A DNA stretch of 64,000 nt from Rhodocollybia butyracea. Its lineage: Eukaryota; Basidiomycota; Agaricomycetes; Agaricales; Omphalotaceae. Location of the stretch: contig JADNRY010000024.1 in the NCBI GenBank assembly GCA_015501585.1, positions 124,001 to 188,000 of the forward strand, written 5' to 3'. Numbering within the stretch: the first letter of the stretch is position 1; each line of letters opens with the position of its first letter. The notes beneath the pieces were generated by a model, which worked only from the letters and a program-made list of their open reading frames with translations, was not told the DNA's origin and did not search any database. Made by a program: the position numbers and the translations under genes. Of the stretch, positions 36,374 to 48,925 are shown in pieces.

Positions 36374-36682
36374 TCAATATGTAGCTGCTGTTCTTCTCGA
36401 GCTACAGCAACCACATGTTAGACAGTTAAATATTCCAGCGAGAAAGCTTGCGATCGCTGAGAGGTAAAGGAAGGACGATCTATCAGTAAAACAGCCTCTT
36501 CTAAAACCAGACAAAAAGCTCACCTGCGACTATGCATTCGAGGGCGCCTGCGATGCAGGAAACGACGGCCATTATTGCTTCGCCGATACAGGCAACGATG
36601 CCTGTGATACAAGAGATAATGCAACTGATAGAAAAAGGATTAATTTCGAGACTGGAGTGGGTGAGTCGTGGACGTACCCCAT
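36374..36682 (-). CDS. Tiny Cys-rich membrane protein (MGC start)
   Basis: About 65 residues in three exons: ATG plus two bases, an intron (GTACGT...CTATCAG), the main exon, a second intron (GTGAGC...CTCTCAG) and the last exon. The protein opens MGCIISCITGIVACIGEAI and continues MAVVSCIAGALECIVA, AIASFLAGIFNCLTCGCC, ending SSRRTAATY. It is one long amphipathic or membrane-embedded stretch with regularly spaced Cys, like a family of very short Agaricomycete proteins (M-G-x-I-x-S-x-I-x-x-A-I type) whose function is not known. The MGC start could be myristoylated and palmitoylated (inference). It is too short for most gene callers. Splice joins are in frame and supply the only sensible reading. 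Confidence 0.72.
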
Positions 36683-37583
36683 TGTGATAATTGTAGGTAC
36701 TAGTAGTTCTCTACTGTAATTTGGTTTTCAAGATATCGAGATGGGTATAGGTGATAAAATGGTTACTTTCTTACTTACTGAACTCTCTTTTATTGAACGA
36801 AATCGCTTATGACGTCAGTGTACGTCAACAGCCCCGCACAAATACCGGTAGGCTAAAGCTAACGACGTCAGATTTGAACTAAAGAGACTCGAATTTATCA
36901 TGCATGGCGACGTACGAGGGAGTCCACACGCCCTGCGACACGTCTTCGAGGACACGTCTACTTGTCATCTTTCGACGCATCCTTTAGATCAGCGCCAACT
37001 TATTTGAGCGTGGCTCGCCAAATAAGCCGCGCTATGAGATAACCGTATCAGATTTGGTCCATGGTTCACACTTATGCGCTGATCTGTGCGCGTCCAAGCC
37101 TCCAAGGCGTCCGGGCGCTAACGCGACTTGTGTGATTTCCACGTGATGTGCGTGATTTCTTGTTCGGCTGTTTGTTTTTGTAACCTTTCTTCAACCTCCA
37201 ACCTCGCATATCTACTTTCCTCTTTCTACAGGATGTTTCTATCTATAAGCCTCACATACTGAGTCTCCTCCTGGATCTGCAATGCATAAACCTACATAAG
37301 GGAACCGATCTACTCAGTGTGTGATGGAGGTCCTTGTACTTATTCGCAAAAGTCTTGGTGAATTTCTCTTTGTTGCTTTTTATCGATTCTGTGCAGTATT
37401 TAATGCAACCTTGTATTCTCTAATAGGCTCAAAGCCTGACAGTACTATGTTTGCTCTTATAAAACATCGATAATATTTCATCTGCATGCTCGCTCTCTCA
37501 TAGAAGAATCTGGTGGGTAGGTATTTTTTAGTATAATTCGTTCATTGCTGATTCTGACAGTTTCATTTCGGTCGATACACCGT
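36683..37583. promoter_or_regulatory. Upstream region of F-box copy 1
   Basis: About 0.9 kb between divergent genes. 37113-37145 carries GGGCGCTAACGCG followed by TTGTGTGATTTCCACGTG, a block repeated upstream of three other genes in this window (see 48893, 55021 and 60474). The CACGTG core is a bHLH-type site by general knowledge. No coding frame. Confidence 0.55.
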
Positions 37584-39328
37584 ATGTCGCTGAAATATCT
37601 CGTTGATATTCTCCCTTCCTCCGAATCGTTGGACAAGTCTCTTTCTGTGAGTAATCGCATGAGCTTCCCATTCTCAAAATGAGAACATCTATTTTATTCA
37701 GCCTTACGAATCCTCAACGTTAACCCTGGCTACTTTCAGTAGCAGTGTGGGTTACATACAACGTGCTCTGTTAGGATACGATAGTTCAAACTCCTACGCA
37801 TGCCTGGCGGTCGCCAGCCTCGGACGACCACTGACAGAGCCCAAATGTCACATCAACTATTTGCCTGTGGAACTCCTTCGAGAAATATTCATATTATGTC
37901 TTCCAGATGAAACATGGACACATCTGCTGAACGCATCGGATCCACCCGCCCCGTACCCTCCTTGCCAACTCACTCTCAGCCAAGTGTGTAGCTACTGGCG
38001 AAGAGTCGCCCTCTCTTTCCCGGACCTCTGGTCTACTATCATTGTCATTTCTCCTGGACCATGCCACGTCCCGTTGGTAGAACTATGGCTGGAGCGTTCG
38101 GGGCAATTACCACTCACTTTTTATATTGACAACAGAAACTGTGATACTTGGGAGAAAGAGTGTGCTTCGATTACCGCTGCAGAAGATGTAATCTACCTTC
38201 TGCGACCTCATGTTCGTCGGTGGAAATCGGCCACCTTCAAACTGTTCGCTCGTCTTCAGCCTTTGTCCTGGTCCGCCGCTCATCCATCGGGATGTCTCTC
38301 GTTACTCGAGTCGCTCATGGGTCTTCCATCGGACTGTTTCTCGTTACTCGAGACGCTGCATTTTGATGTAGACGAATACCTTTGTAGGTACCACTCTGAA
38401 AGCATAAAGCAGATAGGGGAGATGTTCCTGTCTTCTTCTCTAACGCAGCTGAAGGAAGTTGAATGGAAAACGAGGAAATTTCTTCATCATGATACTCTTG
38501 TTTTCCCAGCAAACCTTACTCATCTTTCCGGGGATTTTGTGTTGGACACGTCCTTCCTCAGCGCACTTTCCGAGCTCAAAAATTTGCATTTTCTCCGTTT
38601 GAACGGAAGCTGTAATTGGGACAGGTTTCGTTACGAACAACCGCTCACTCTCGACAAACTACACACCCTGGATCTCCGAACGGCAAGTTCCACTCAGTCT
38701 TTGTTGAACTTGATTGTCGCCCCAAACCTCACGGTTCTTGCGATCGGGACTCCTTTCCCGGAGGACAATTATGCAGCTCTTCCCTTGTTCCTCACCCGCT
38801 GCCGTTGCAATTTGAAAACATTTTCATATTTTAGCTCTACTGCCTATCATACCCACATATCCCAGCTCTACGGACTCCGAGCTCCGCTTCTGGAGGGATC
38901 TATTTTTGTCGCCTTGTGTCGATTCACTCTCGGAACTAGATGTCGAATGCGCAAGCGCCGATCCGCTGCTAACGGCGTTATCTTGGACGAATCCTGAGAA
39001 ACCCATACTCCCTTTGCTCAGTCGGCTCTGGCTATCCATAGCCGTCTGTTCCATCGGAACTTTGTTCGATATGCTGGAATATCGGGTTCACCGCTTCCAA
39101 GTTCCCGTTGGCCCGGCAATGTCTGAAGGGACATTCGAGGGTGTATATTTGTCTGCTAACGTTACCCCTCCGCCACCCGGACGTTCGCTGAGTATTCATA
39201 CGCCCCGTCTCGAGAATAATGGCTCTCGTAGTCCGGCGGAGCTGTATGAATTGATAGAAAAAAATGCACATAGACACATAAAGATAATTGTACCGATGGA
39301 AGACGGTAGGGTATATTATTACACCTAG
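37584..39328 (+). CDS. F-box / leucine-rich-repeat-like protein, copy 1
   Basis: A substrate-receptor type protein for SCF ubiquitin ligases. Exon 1 starts MSLKYLVDILPSSESLDK at 37584, followed by an intron (GTGAGT to TTATTCAG). Exon 2 starts PYESSTLTL and carries the F-box INYLPVELLREIFILCL ... QVCSYWRRVALSFPDLW. The rest is a long run of LRR-like segments (TLHFDVDEYL, LKEVEWKTRKF, LTHLSGDFVL, LHTLDLRTASS). The C-terminus HIKIIVPMEDGRVYYYT matches copy 2. Between about 38835 and 38890 the frame shifts by one base relative to copy 2 (ELRFWRDLF continues in the next frame), so about 110 C-terminal residues lie out of frame as given. I annotate through to the homologous stop. Target substrate unknown. 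Confidence 0.8.
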
Positions 39329-39545
39329 CTCAGAACTATTTCTAGTACTACCTGCATTTCCATCTCTGATAACGCCATTTTGACAATCGTCCTACTTCAA
39401 GTTCCAGTAGTATTAACCTGCTGGGTCACAGTATTTCTGTACAGACGTAGAACGCTTCCTCGATCTCGTAATTAAGTATCAAAATTTGTGGTATGTTAAC
39501 ACTGTACAGACTTCTCGCATTTACTTCATTACACCAGCGAATCGC

Positions 39546-40401
39546 TCAAATTCCCCGCTTCCAAACGACCATCCTATTACCTGCGGGCGGAGCATCTTCC
39601 GGAATCTTATCATAAACCACCTCCCATCCGGGGCCTAGCACCTCAGCATATGAATCAAAGTTGCTATAGAAAGGCGGCCCAGTGCTGTAAGGAGAGTCGG
39701 GAACATAAGGGAACATCAACGTAATGAGATATCCTCCTGGGCTAATGAGGGAGTTTATCTGTGCACCCCAGAGGCCTCGCTTGGAAGGAGGTATTGCAAC
39801 GAAGAAGCTGTAAAATGCTGTATCAGTAACGCGTGCAGAGACAAGGCTTCCCTATGCATAAGTAACTGTACGTGTAATCATAGATCAGCTGAAACTTGTT
39901 TTCGTCAGCAACCTTGTACTCGAAGAAATCAGCAGCCTGAATGTGGACTTTCGATGCTAGTTCTGGTGTCGTTGCTATCAGCTCCTTTGCTGCGTCAATC
40001 GCGATACTTGAAGCTTCCAGACCAAACGCTTCGAGTCCTAAAGTAGAAGCAAAGTAGATTGGGTCGTATCCCTGCAAAATCCACCTATCAGTACCGGTTT
40101 GAACTCTATAACGGAAAACATATACCCTTCCACAACCTGGCACCAATGCCCTTCCTTCTTTTGGAAACGGCACCTCTTCACTCTCAATCAGGGTTCGCAA
40201 CGGAGGCTGAACTTTACCAGTGTCCCAGGGAGTGATTTTGCGCTGCCTGATAACGAGCGATTAGAGCGACGATAAGAAATCAAGCGACAGTATGTACCAT
40301 AAGATGTTCCAGCTTTGAGGATCCTCTGTGACAATATTCCCAATAGCGTTCACAGCGTGAGGAACTGGATGATTTCCGGAGGCAGGCGTTGAGGCGGACA
40401 T
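39546..40401 (-). CDS. TPMT-family SAM-dependent methyltransferase
   Basis: Class I methyltransferase of the thiopurine/thiol methyltransferase family. ATG at 40401 (MSASTPASGNHPVPHAVN), then IVTEDPQSWNILW. After an intron comes ITPWDTGKVQPPLRTLIES, the family's W-D-x-G-x-x-P segment near the active site, then GRALVPGCGRGYDPIYFAS (SAM motif I), GLEASSIAIDAAKEL (motif II) and DFFEYKV. A later exon has GLWGAQINSLISPGGYLITL and GPPFYSNFDSYAEVL, ending KRGI at 39546. About 235 residues in four or so exons, intact. Members methylate sulfur compounds or halides; the substrate here is unknown. Its start codon is only 33 bases from an orphan MFS promoter fragment, which therefore forms its present upstream region. 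Confidence 0.85.
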
Positions 40402-40433
40402 CGTATGGTCCAATAAAGCTCCACCCTCTTGAC

Positions 40434-40649
40434 AAACGCTCGGGCTCTAACGGACCGCAGTGTTTCTTTCTACTCTGGCTCACGCAGACATTCAATAAGT
40501 AGTACATGTGAACAAGGATATCCCAACGGTCAATATTATCATCCCCTCGTTCGACATTCTCATGACTTCCGGCTCTGAAATCTCTAGAAACATTCAAGAC
40601 AAAAATCTCGAATCCGACAAGGGGGATGCCTATCAAAACGAATATCGTT
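40434..40649 (+). pseudogene. Orphan 5' fragment of the MFS transporter (promoter and first ~31 codons)
   Basis: Matches the sequence just before and including the starts of both MFS genes: cgggctctaacggaccg, the cacgcagacattcaat region, aatattatcatcccctcgttcgacattct, then an ATG at 40560 reading MTSGSEISRNIQDKNLESD. Homology stops abruptly after aaaacgaatat at 40649, and the frame closes two codons later. No other exon of the transporter is nearby. A truncated third copy. Confidence 0.88.
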
Positions 40650-40659
40650 GACACTAAGT

Positions 40660-41201
40660 ATGCCCGTCGACGATAGGCCTAACAATACTACCCCTATCAA
40701 CAACGCTGATCCCTTCACTCTCTTCGTTAAGAAATGGGCCGAAATCTTATATCCCATAGTAGTACTAACTACCTTCTGCGCAATCGGCTTTCTCCAAAGC
40801 GGTTTCGCCGTTGCCCTCTGTTCTGCCATTTTCATCATCCTCTTTATTCTTGCGCTGTTCATTACACATTTTTGGCGGCATTGCGAAGATTTGTGTTTCT
40901 CGTGGTCATATCACTTACACTAGGTACGTTTTCGTCTCCTTTTTCTTGACTTGCTTTCAACTGACCTATCATTAGCGTTGACCCAGGCCATCCTGCCTCC
41001 GACTACGACCATTGTCCAGAATATTTTCACCTGTGGTATCGCGGTTTGCTTTATCACTGGATTGTTTCTTCTGTCATGCATCCGTCGTTTCCGAGAAGAC
41101 AGTAACAACACTGGTGGTGTCCTTCAACGTATGCTTGAATATCACACTAATTATTTGATTATCAGGTTATCTCTTTCCACCGGCTGCCACTACTATTAAC
41201 A
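40660..41201 (+). CDS. Small multi-pass membrane protein, unrecognised
   Basis: Begins MPVDDRPNNTTPINN, then the hydrophobic segments ILYPIVVLTTFCAIGF and CSAIFIILFILALFI. As given, the frame closes at 40923. If the T5 run at 40869-40873 lacked one T, the protein would continue with a third helix (RRFVFLVVISLTLA), a normal intron (GTACGT to CATTAG) and a fourth helix (FTCGIAVCFITGLFLLSCI). That makes a coherent four-helix protein of roughly 150-170 residues with a less certain end. Family not recognised. It begins about 10 bases beyond the MFS fragment, which may serve as its promoter. Confidence 0.45.
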
Positions 41202-41205
41202 ATGT

Positions 41206-41430
41206 AATTCGTTTTTTTATCATGACAAAGGCAAGCAGCTTTTGCTTCTTCCAGCATGTGTGATGTCAACGGTCCAGCATTTTAGAACAACACTAATCAC
41301 GTCGAGAAAGCTTCATTGCTCTGACTATAAGTAGTAGTCCCAGCTGTTCTTTTATTATGACAAAGGTAAACAACTTTCGTTTCTTCCAGTGTGTGATGTT
41401 AACCCAGTGTTATAGAAAATTAATCACTTT
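41206..41430. repeat. Imperfect tandem pair of ~85-base units
   Basis: Unit 1 around 41212-41300 (atcatgacaaaggcaagcagcttttgcttcttccag...tgtgatgtcaac) and unit 2 around 41350-41430 (attatgacaaaggtaaacaactttcgtttcttccag...tgtgatgttaac). Direct repeats downstream of the small membrane ORF, with no coding frame shared. Confidence 0.7.
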
Positions 41431-41994
41431 GGTAGCAATGTGGACTTGGTTTTGTTACATCGTAGAGTGAAATAATTGTGTGATAAGGTAAATAAACCAG
41501 TTTAAAGTCTACATAATCATCTTCGCAAGTTTTCAGACGCCGTAAAACGCGGTAGCACACTTTCCCTTGTTCAATTTTTCGGTCCTTATATGCATGTCTA
41601 TGGTAAAAAATAAAATAAAAAAGACAGCAGGAAAAAAAAAGAGCTACCCTCATGCATTATGCCAGACTCGATTGAACATCCAACTTCGACGTGCCTAAGA
41701 ATGTGGACGTAGCTTGCACGACCAAGCCAATACCTTACTGAGGATCACGGTCACAATCCCGCGTCTACCAGATCTCTGCTGCTTATGCTTATGATTCTTA
41801 ACAATAACGTCGCTCAGAACTGCGATGTGGGATCCGTGAAATGCGATTCGTAGTTAAATGCAAAGCTATCGTAGGAGGTAATGGAAAATGAAAAAAAGCA
41901 TCAGAAACAAAAACACCACTGGAAAGAGTACTTTAGTCGCGAGGGTATATAGGCAAAGTGCAGGTGAACCCTTCTAAGGAATGTCGAAAATGGT

Positions 41995-43894
<1,900 letters not shown>

Positions 43895-45304
43895 CCTGTA
43901 CCAATATCAAGCTAAAGAAACACTAGGAGATATGCTGAACATACTTGACAAACTAACAGAAGATGCAGAAGATACAAAGATTTGAGGATGGCGAACAAAC
44001 GAAAGTCGTGCGTTCAACTTTTTAGCGGAGATTGAACATGTGGCGTGGGCAGATCACGTGACTTTTAGCGCCTGGCTCGAGTCGTTCTTCGCTTCCATGA
44101 TATGACCTGATATGACTTCCAACTCCATTATATTAGCCGGTTAAAGGAGAAGCGGTAAGCATCTAGTCGTACATACATCTCCAACAACATGTAAAACTCA
44201 CCCATCGTTCTATACAGCACCACTCTTGTTCTTCAAGGCCTCATCAGTGCCGCGACAGCTGTGGCTCGTCCGCCAACTTAGTCGTGAATTTTACACTGAT
44301 GAAAACCTACGTGATCCTTTTCCAGTCGTCCGTGCATTCTAGGCATATCTATCCGACTACAATGCCAACCTACTAAATACGCTGAGCAGACTCTTAGACG
44401 TTAACGCAAAAGAAGGTCAACCGTCAAATCGAGCAACTCAGCATCCACAGGTGTTGTTTTCCCGTTCTGTTGCACCTAGCTCTCCGCCTCCGCCTTCAGC
44501 TTTTAGTGTTAGATGTTTTCGGACCTGGTTGTCTCCACTCTGCCCGAATTTTTGACGATATGTGACAGTTGTTCTTCTTTTGGGGTTCCCGTTTAGAATC
44601 GTTCACCTGCTTCCTGCGATCTCATCAAGGTTTTCTCAAGCCCAATGGTGTAGAGAATCATGGCGTTGGGAGGGCTCCTGTCACTCGACGTTGCAAGTTG
44701 GTAGTGACTTTGACAGACCTAATAATCTATTGGACAAAGACCGACAGATAGTACTGTTTTCTTTTAGAAAACGTACCAGAAGTCCCTCTTTACTGGCAGA
44801 CGAATCTGCGTCGATGAAGACTTACACTCTCACGCTGATGGTGAGCGGAGTTGGTCTCTGGCAATTACTCGGGGAAAGCTGGTATGGCCTTGCTTCGTCT
44901 CATTCTTATTAACTATTGTACTATTGACTTGGATCACTGCTTACATTTTTGTATCTGGTTATTATCTTTCAATCACATTTTTGTCGTTTCTCAGGCAAAA
45001 TTCTTCAGATACATATCAGCACCTACAGTTAGAAGACTACAATCCCTAGCAACAGAAAACAATATTTATGTCTTTGCAACATGTCATTGTTACCAATTGT
45101 CCTCAACCAGCGCTACGACGGCCTTATTGTAATGGTCAAAGCGAGCCAAGTCGATATATATGGGTAACGCCGTCGACGAATAAGTAACACAAATCCTTTG
45201 ACTTTAATGCAGGTAAGCGTTTGACAGCGTCGTCAATTCCTTCGTGCTTATGTCTTTTGCATACTAGAACACGCCGATCTTGAATTTTTTCCACTTTATC
45301 ATCC
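43895..45304. other. Region between beta-tubulin and the membrane-repeat gene, with relic coding sequence
   Basis: Near the tubulin start (about 44058) is CACGTGACTTTTAGCGCC, similar in make-up to the shared promoter element. At 44117-44470 on the plus strand a coding-like stretch reads MTSNSIILA, then after a possible intron PLLFFKASSVPRQLWLVRQL and TDENLRDPFPVVRAF, an in-frame stop, and SDYNANLLNTLSRLLD. I do not recognise it; it may be a decayed gene. From about 44660 to 45304 the sequence is paralogous to 62270-62818 (for example SDFDRPNNLLDKDRQ here, SDEFDRANQLFEKDRR there). Confidence 0.45.
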
Positions 45305-46765
45305 TTGGTCCATCAAATCCTGGGTGCATACTCCGTCACTCAGCTCGTGTCCATCGCTGCCGTTTTCGTTATAGCCGGTTATACCCTTACGACGAAAAAC
45401 CGGGATCGTGCGCGGGAAGTACGACGGATTGGTCTGCTTGCAATGCTACCATTTGGTTACAAGGCAGTCCTTCTCTTCTTTCTGCTCCTCGTCTTCTTTG
45501 AGAAGAATGCAGAGACTGTCGCATCGGCTCAACCTGCCGTCTCTTCTCGATGTCATCTTCAGATCTCCCCGCCTGAAGGTACTGGCTGGCCAACGAATGC
45601 AGAACTCCAATCATCGAGCAGTCCCCACGTTAGCCTTCCCAGCTATAACTTTGGAGCCAGTATGCTTGATGATGGCTCCCCCCGTAATGCCGTCTCCTCT
45701 CGTCGTCTTCAGATCCCCATACCTGTAGACAATGGCTGGTCGGTGAATGTAGAGTTCCAATCATCGAGCAGTCCCCACGTTAGCTTCCCCAGTTATAGCT
45801 TTCAAGCCAGTATGCTTGACAAAAACTTAGAGCGATACAACAGGTCGGGTAAAGTTACATTCAAGTACGAAAGGGTTCTTTCGACAGCTCGGGATCGGGA
45901 TTCGGTCGACAGCGCAAAAGCATTCACGGTGTTTGAGCCTTTGGGCATCGAGCTCGAGGTTATGCATGAGACGCATCGATCTACTGCTATCTACAAACTC
46001 TCACTAGTCCAATGGAATCTTTTCCTCTCGGCTGACCAGATTCCTTTTGAACTTCGCAATGGGCAACGATGGGAAATACGTGCTCCTGGTTTCGATACCT
46101 TTCACAAAGCCATGGCAAGCGAGCTAAACCCAGGGAACATATGCTTTCCCTATAACCTTACGGGCCAACACATCGGAGATCGCACTGCACTTGATGGCAC
46201 TTCAAAATTTCACACCACCGATATCACAAAAGTCAAAATCCCAATTATCGTTCCAATCTTGACAAGCTTGACTTTCACGGCAGAACCCCTCTATGGAGGG
46301 GTATATGACTCGCCTTTTCGGGATCATAACAGGGAATATTCTTGGACCCATCTCACGCATCTGAAGCTTGACCGTATCTCGATTTTTCCCAGAGAATTTT
46401 GGGCAATTCTCTCTTTCTGTCCTCGAATAAGTTCGATGATTGTGCATAGACCGGGTGAGGGTAGTTGTGGGGCCCATTTGCTTCGTTCACGAGGGTTTGC
46501 CTTTGCTTGTTTGGATACTTTGCAACTCCTGGATTGCAAGACTCCCATCCATGGTTTTCTTTGTTCGGCAGAGGTGCATCTCACCGTTTTGAGCTTGGTT
46601 TTACAAACCGAGGTCACTCAAGATACTATTCAAACGGATCACCTAGGATTGAGGTGGGAAACAATTCTCAAAATGAAGTTGTCAGAGAGATCGGGGGCAG
46701 GTTTTATTGAACAGTGTCGAAGGAACCTTTCTGCAGGTAGTATACTAGAAATAATCTCGAACTAG
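45305..46765 (+). CDS. Membrane-anchored protein with LRR-like C-terminus, copy 1 (start unclear)
   Basis: An open frame of 486 codons with no ATG at the position where copy 2 (62819) has one: there the codon reads ACG, and one extra T shifts frame. Either an upstream exon supplies the start or translation begins at the internal Met at 45443. Two hydrophobic helices are seen (QLVSIAAVFVIAGYTL and GYKAVLLFFLLLVFF), then a 51-codon unit present twice (45539-45691 and 45692-45820; SSSSPHVSLPSYNFGASMLD against SSSSPHVSFPSYSFQASMLD). The second half has F-box/LRR-like spacing (LTHLKLDRISIFPREFWAIL, FACLDTLQLLDC, LTVLSLVLQ). Function unknown. Its stop codon overlaps that of the convergent F-box gene. 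Confidence 0.6.
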   Translation: MVHQILGAYSVTQLVSIAAVFVIAGYTLTTKNRDRAREVRRIGLLAMLPFGYKAVLLFFLLLVFFEKNAETVASAQPAVSSRCHLQISPPEGTGWPTNAELQSSSSPHVSLPSYNFGASMLDDGSPRNAVSSRRLQIPIPVDNGWSVNVEFQSSSSPHVSFPSYSFQASMLDKNLERYNRSGKVTFKYERVLSTARDRDSVDSAKAFTVFEPLGIELEVMHETHRSTAIYKLSLVQWNLFLSADQIPFELRNGQRWEIRAPGFDTFHKAMASELNPGNICFPYNLTGQHIGDRTALDGTSKFHTTDITKVKIPIIVPILTSLTFTAEPLYGGVYDSPFRDHNREYSWTHLTHLKLDRISIFPREFWAILSFCPRISSMIVHRPGEGSCGAHLLRSRGFAFACLDTLQLLDCKTPIHGFLCSAEVHLTVLSLVLQTEVTQDTIQTDHLGLRWETILKMKLSERSGAGFIEQCRRNLSAGSILEIISN

Positions 46766-48475
46766 GTTTGATAGTATATCGTACCGTCTTCCAATGGTAC
46801 AATTATGTTTATGTGTCCACAAGTATTTCTTTCTATCAATTCACACAGCTCTGCTACACTACGAGAGCCATCATTCCTGAGACGACACGTCTGGATATAC
46901 AGCGAAAGTCTGGTAAGCGGGTTCGGGGGAATGATGAGGCCAAAGAAATGAACAATGTCGAATAACTCTTCGGACATTGATGGGCCAGGGGGTGACTGAA
47001 AGTGGGAGATGCGATAATCTATCATGTTGAATAGATTTCCGATTGAACAGCAGTTTATGCCTAGCCAGAGCCGGCTGAGTAAAGGAAGGATGGGCCCCTC
47101 AGGGTTTCTCCAAGACAACACCGCTAATAGCGCATTGGCATCTGTAGAATCAACATTCAGCTCTGAGAGTGAATCGGCATGCGGTGAAGAAAAGAGATCC
47201 TTCCAAAAGCGAAGCTCTGAGGATTCTCCCCTAGATTTGAGATATGAAAATGCCTTCAAATTGCAACGGCAGCGCGCAAGGAACGAGAGAAGTATTGGAT
47301 AATCGTCCTCTGTAAGTTGAATTCCGATCACAAGCACTTTGAGGTTTGGGCCGACAATCAAGTTAAATAAAGGCGGAAACTTCGCCGTTCGGAGATCTAG
47401 GGTGTGTAGATGGTAGAGAGTGAGGGGGTGTTGATGAGGAAACCTGTCCCATTTACTACTTCCGTTCAAACGAAGACAATGCAAGTTTTTGAGCTCGGAA
47501 AGTGCGTTGAAGAGAATCGAATCCACCGCGAAGTCCCCGGAAAGATGAGTAAGGTTTCCTGGAAAGGAAAGGGCAACAGGGAGACAAAAATCCGTTTTCC
47601 ATTCAAGTTCCTTCAGCTGAGAGGAAGAACAAAGAAACAGTTCTCCTATCTGCCTTATGCTTTCAAAGTTATGCCTAATAAAGTATCCGTCTACATCGAA
47701 ACGCACCGTCTCGAGGGACGAGAAACAATCCGATGGAAGATTGACGAGCGACTCAAGTAATGAAGGACATCCAGGTGTAAGAATTAGGGCTGAGGGGTGA
47801 AGACGAGTGGACAGTCTGAAGGTGATCGATTTCCAGCGACGAACGTGAGGTCGCAGAAGGTTGATTACATCTGCTGTAATGGTAATAGAAGTACACGCTT
47901 TCTCCCAAGTATCACAGCTTCTATTGTTGATATACAGAGTGAGGGGTAGCTGCCCGAACGCTCCAGCCATAGCTTCGCCATTGGGATGTGGTGCGGTGCA
48001 GGAGAAATGATGACGATAGTAGACCAGAGGTCTGGGAAAGAGAGGGCGACTCTCCGCCAGTATCCACACACGTTGCTAAGAACAAGTTGGCGAGGAGGGC
48101 ATGGAGCTGGTGGATCCGAGGCGTTCAAGGGATGCGTCCATGATTCGTGCGATAGACATAACATGAATATCTCTCGAAGAAGTTCCACAGGCAAGTAATT
48201 TATATGGTCTTTGCGCTGTGTCAATGATAGTCGTCCAAAGCTATTGGGCTCCAGACTTGCGTAGGGATTTGAACAATCATACCCCAATAGAGCACGTTGA
48301 ATGTAGCGAACACCGCTATCAAGAGTACCGATAGCTGAGCATTCGTAATAAGGCTAAATAAAATGTATGTTATCATTCTGGGAGCGGAACACTCATGCAA
48401 TTAAGTACTCACCGCCAGCAGCTTGTCCAAAGAGTCGGAGGCAGGGAGAATATCAACAAGATGTTTTAGCGACAT
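46762..48475 (-). CDS. F-box / leucine-rich-repeat-like protein, copy 2
   Basis: Inverted paralogue of the gene at 37584. ATG at 48475 (MSLKHLVDILPASDSLDKLL), an intron (GTGAGT to TTTATTTAG), then PYYECSAIGTLDSGVRYIQR and the F-box INYLPVELLREIFMLCL ... NVCGYWRRVALSFPDLW. The LRR-like part runs LKELEWKTDF, LTHLSGDFAV, LHTLDLRTAK, SELRFWKDLF and LSELNVDSTD to GTIYYQT. A one-base loss at the ccc of 47953-47955 (copy 1 has four G in LERSGQLPL, here three) breaks the frame between LWLERSG and QLPLTLYI. Elsewhere this copy is open where copy 1 is shifted, so each copy shows what the other should read. The promoter carries the shared element at 48893-48925. Confidence 0.8.
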
Positions 48476-48892
48476 ATGTGTATCGCCCTAAAAGAACTTG
48501 TCAGTATCAGCGATGAGCAGGTAATACTAGGAAACACTCACCCGCCAGATATTTTTATCGAGAGGCAGAAAGAATATTATCGACGTCGTATAAGAGCAAG
48601 CATGGTATCAGGCTTTGAACCTGATAGGGATACAAGGTTGTTGCATCAACTACAAAGAATGAGGGATTTCCGAAAAAGCAACAAGGGGAAATCGGGTAGT
48701 TATAATAACATACATGTATGTAAGATTTGCGAACAAGTACAAGGACTTCCATAGAAGGTCCTCATCAGTTTTCTAGGTTTGAGGGTTGTAGATCCCGGAG
48801 GCTCAGTACATGAGGTTTATAAAAATAAACATGCTGTAAAAAAGAGGAAAGCAGAGATCTTGGTAGAGAAAGTACGATCGAAAATCATCTTA

Positions 48893-48925
48893 CACGTGGA
48901 AATCACACACGTCGCGTTAGCGCCC
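48893..48925 (-). promoter_or_regulatory. Shared upstream element, F-box copy 2
   Basis: Read on the minus strand: GGGCGCTAACGCG, then a short spacer, TGTGTGATTTCCACGTG. The same block lies at 37113-37145 before F-box copy 1 and at 55021-55053 before the five-module gene, each time 400-750 bases before the start codon and in the direction of that gene. Confidence 0.55.

Noticed and set aside
37747..38997. F-box copy 1 starting at 37747
   Set aside because: The codon there is GTG. An upstream exon with ATG at 37584 and good splice sites is shared with copy 2.
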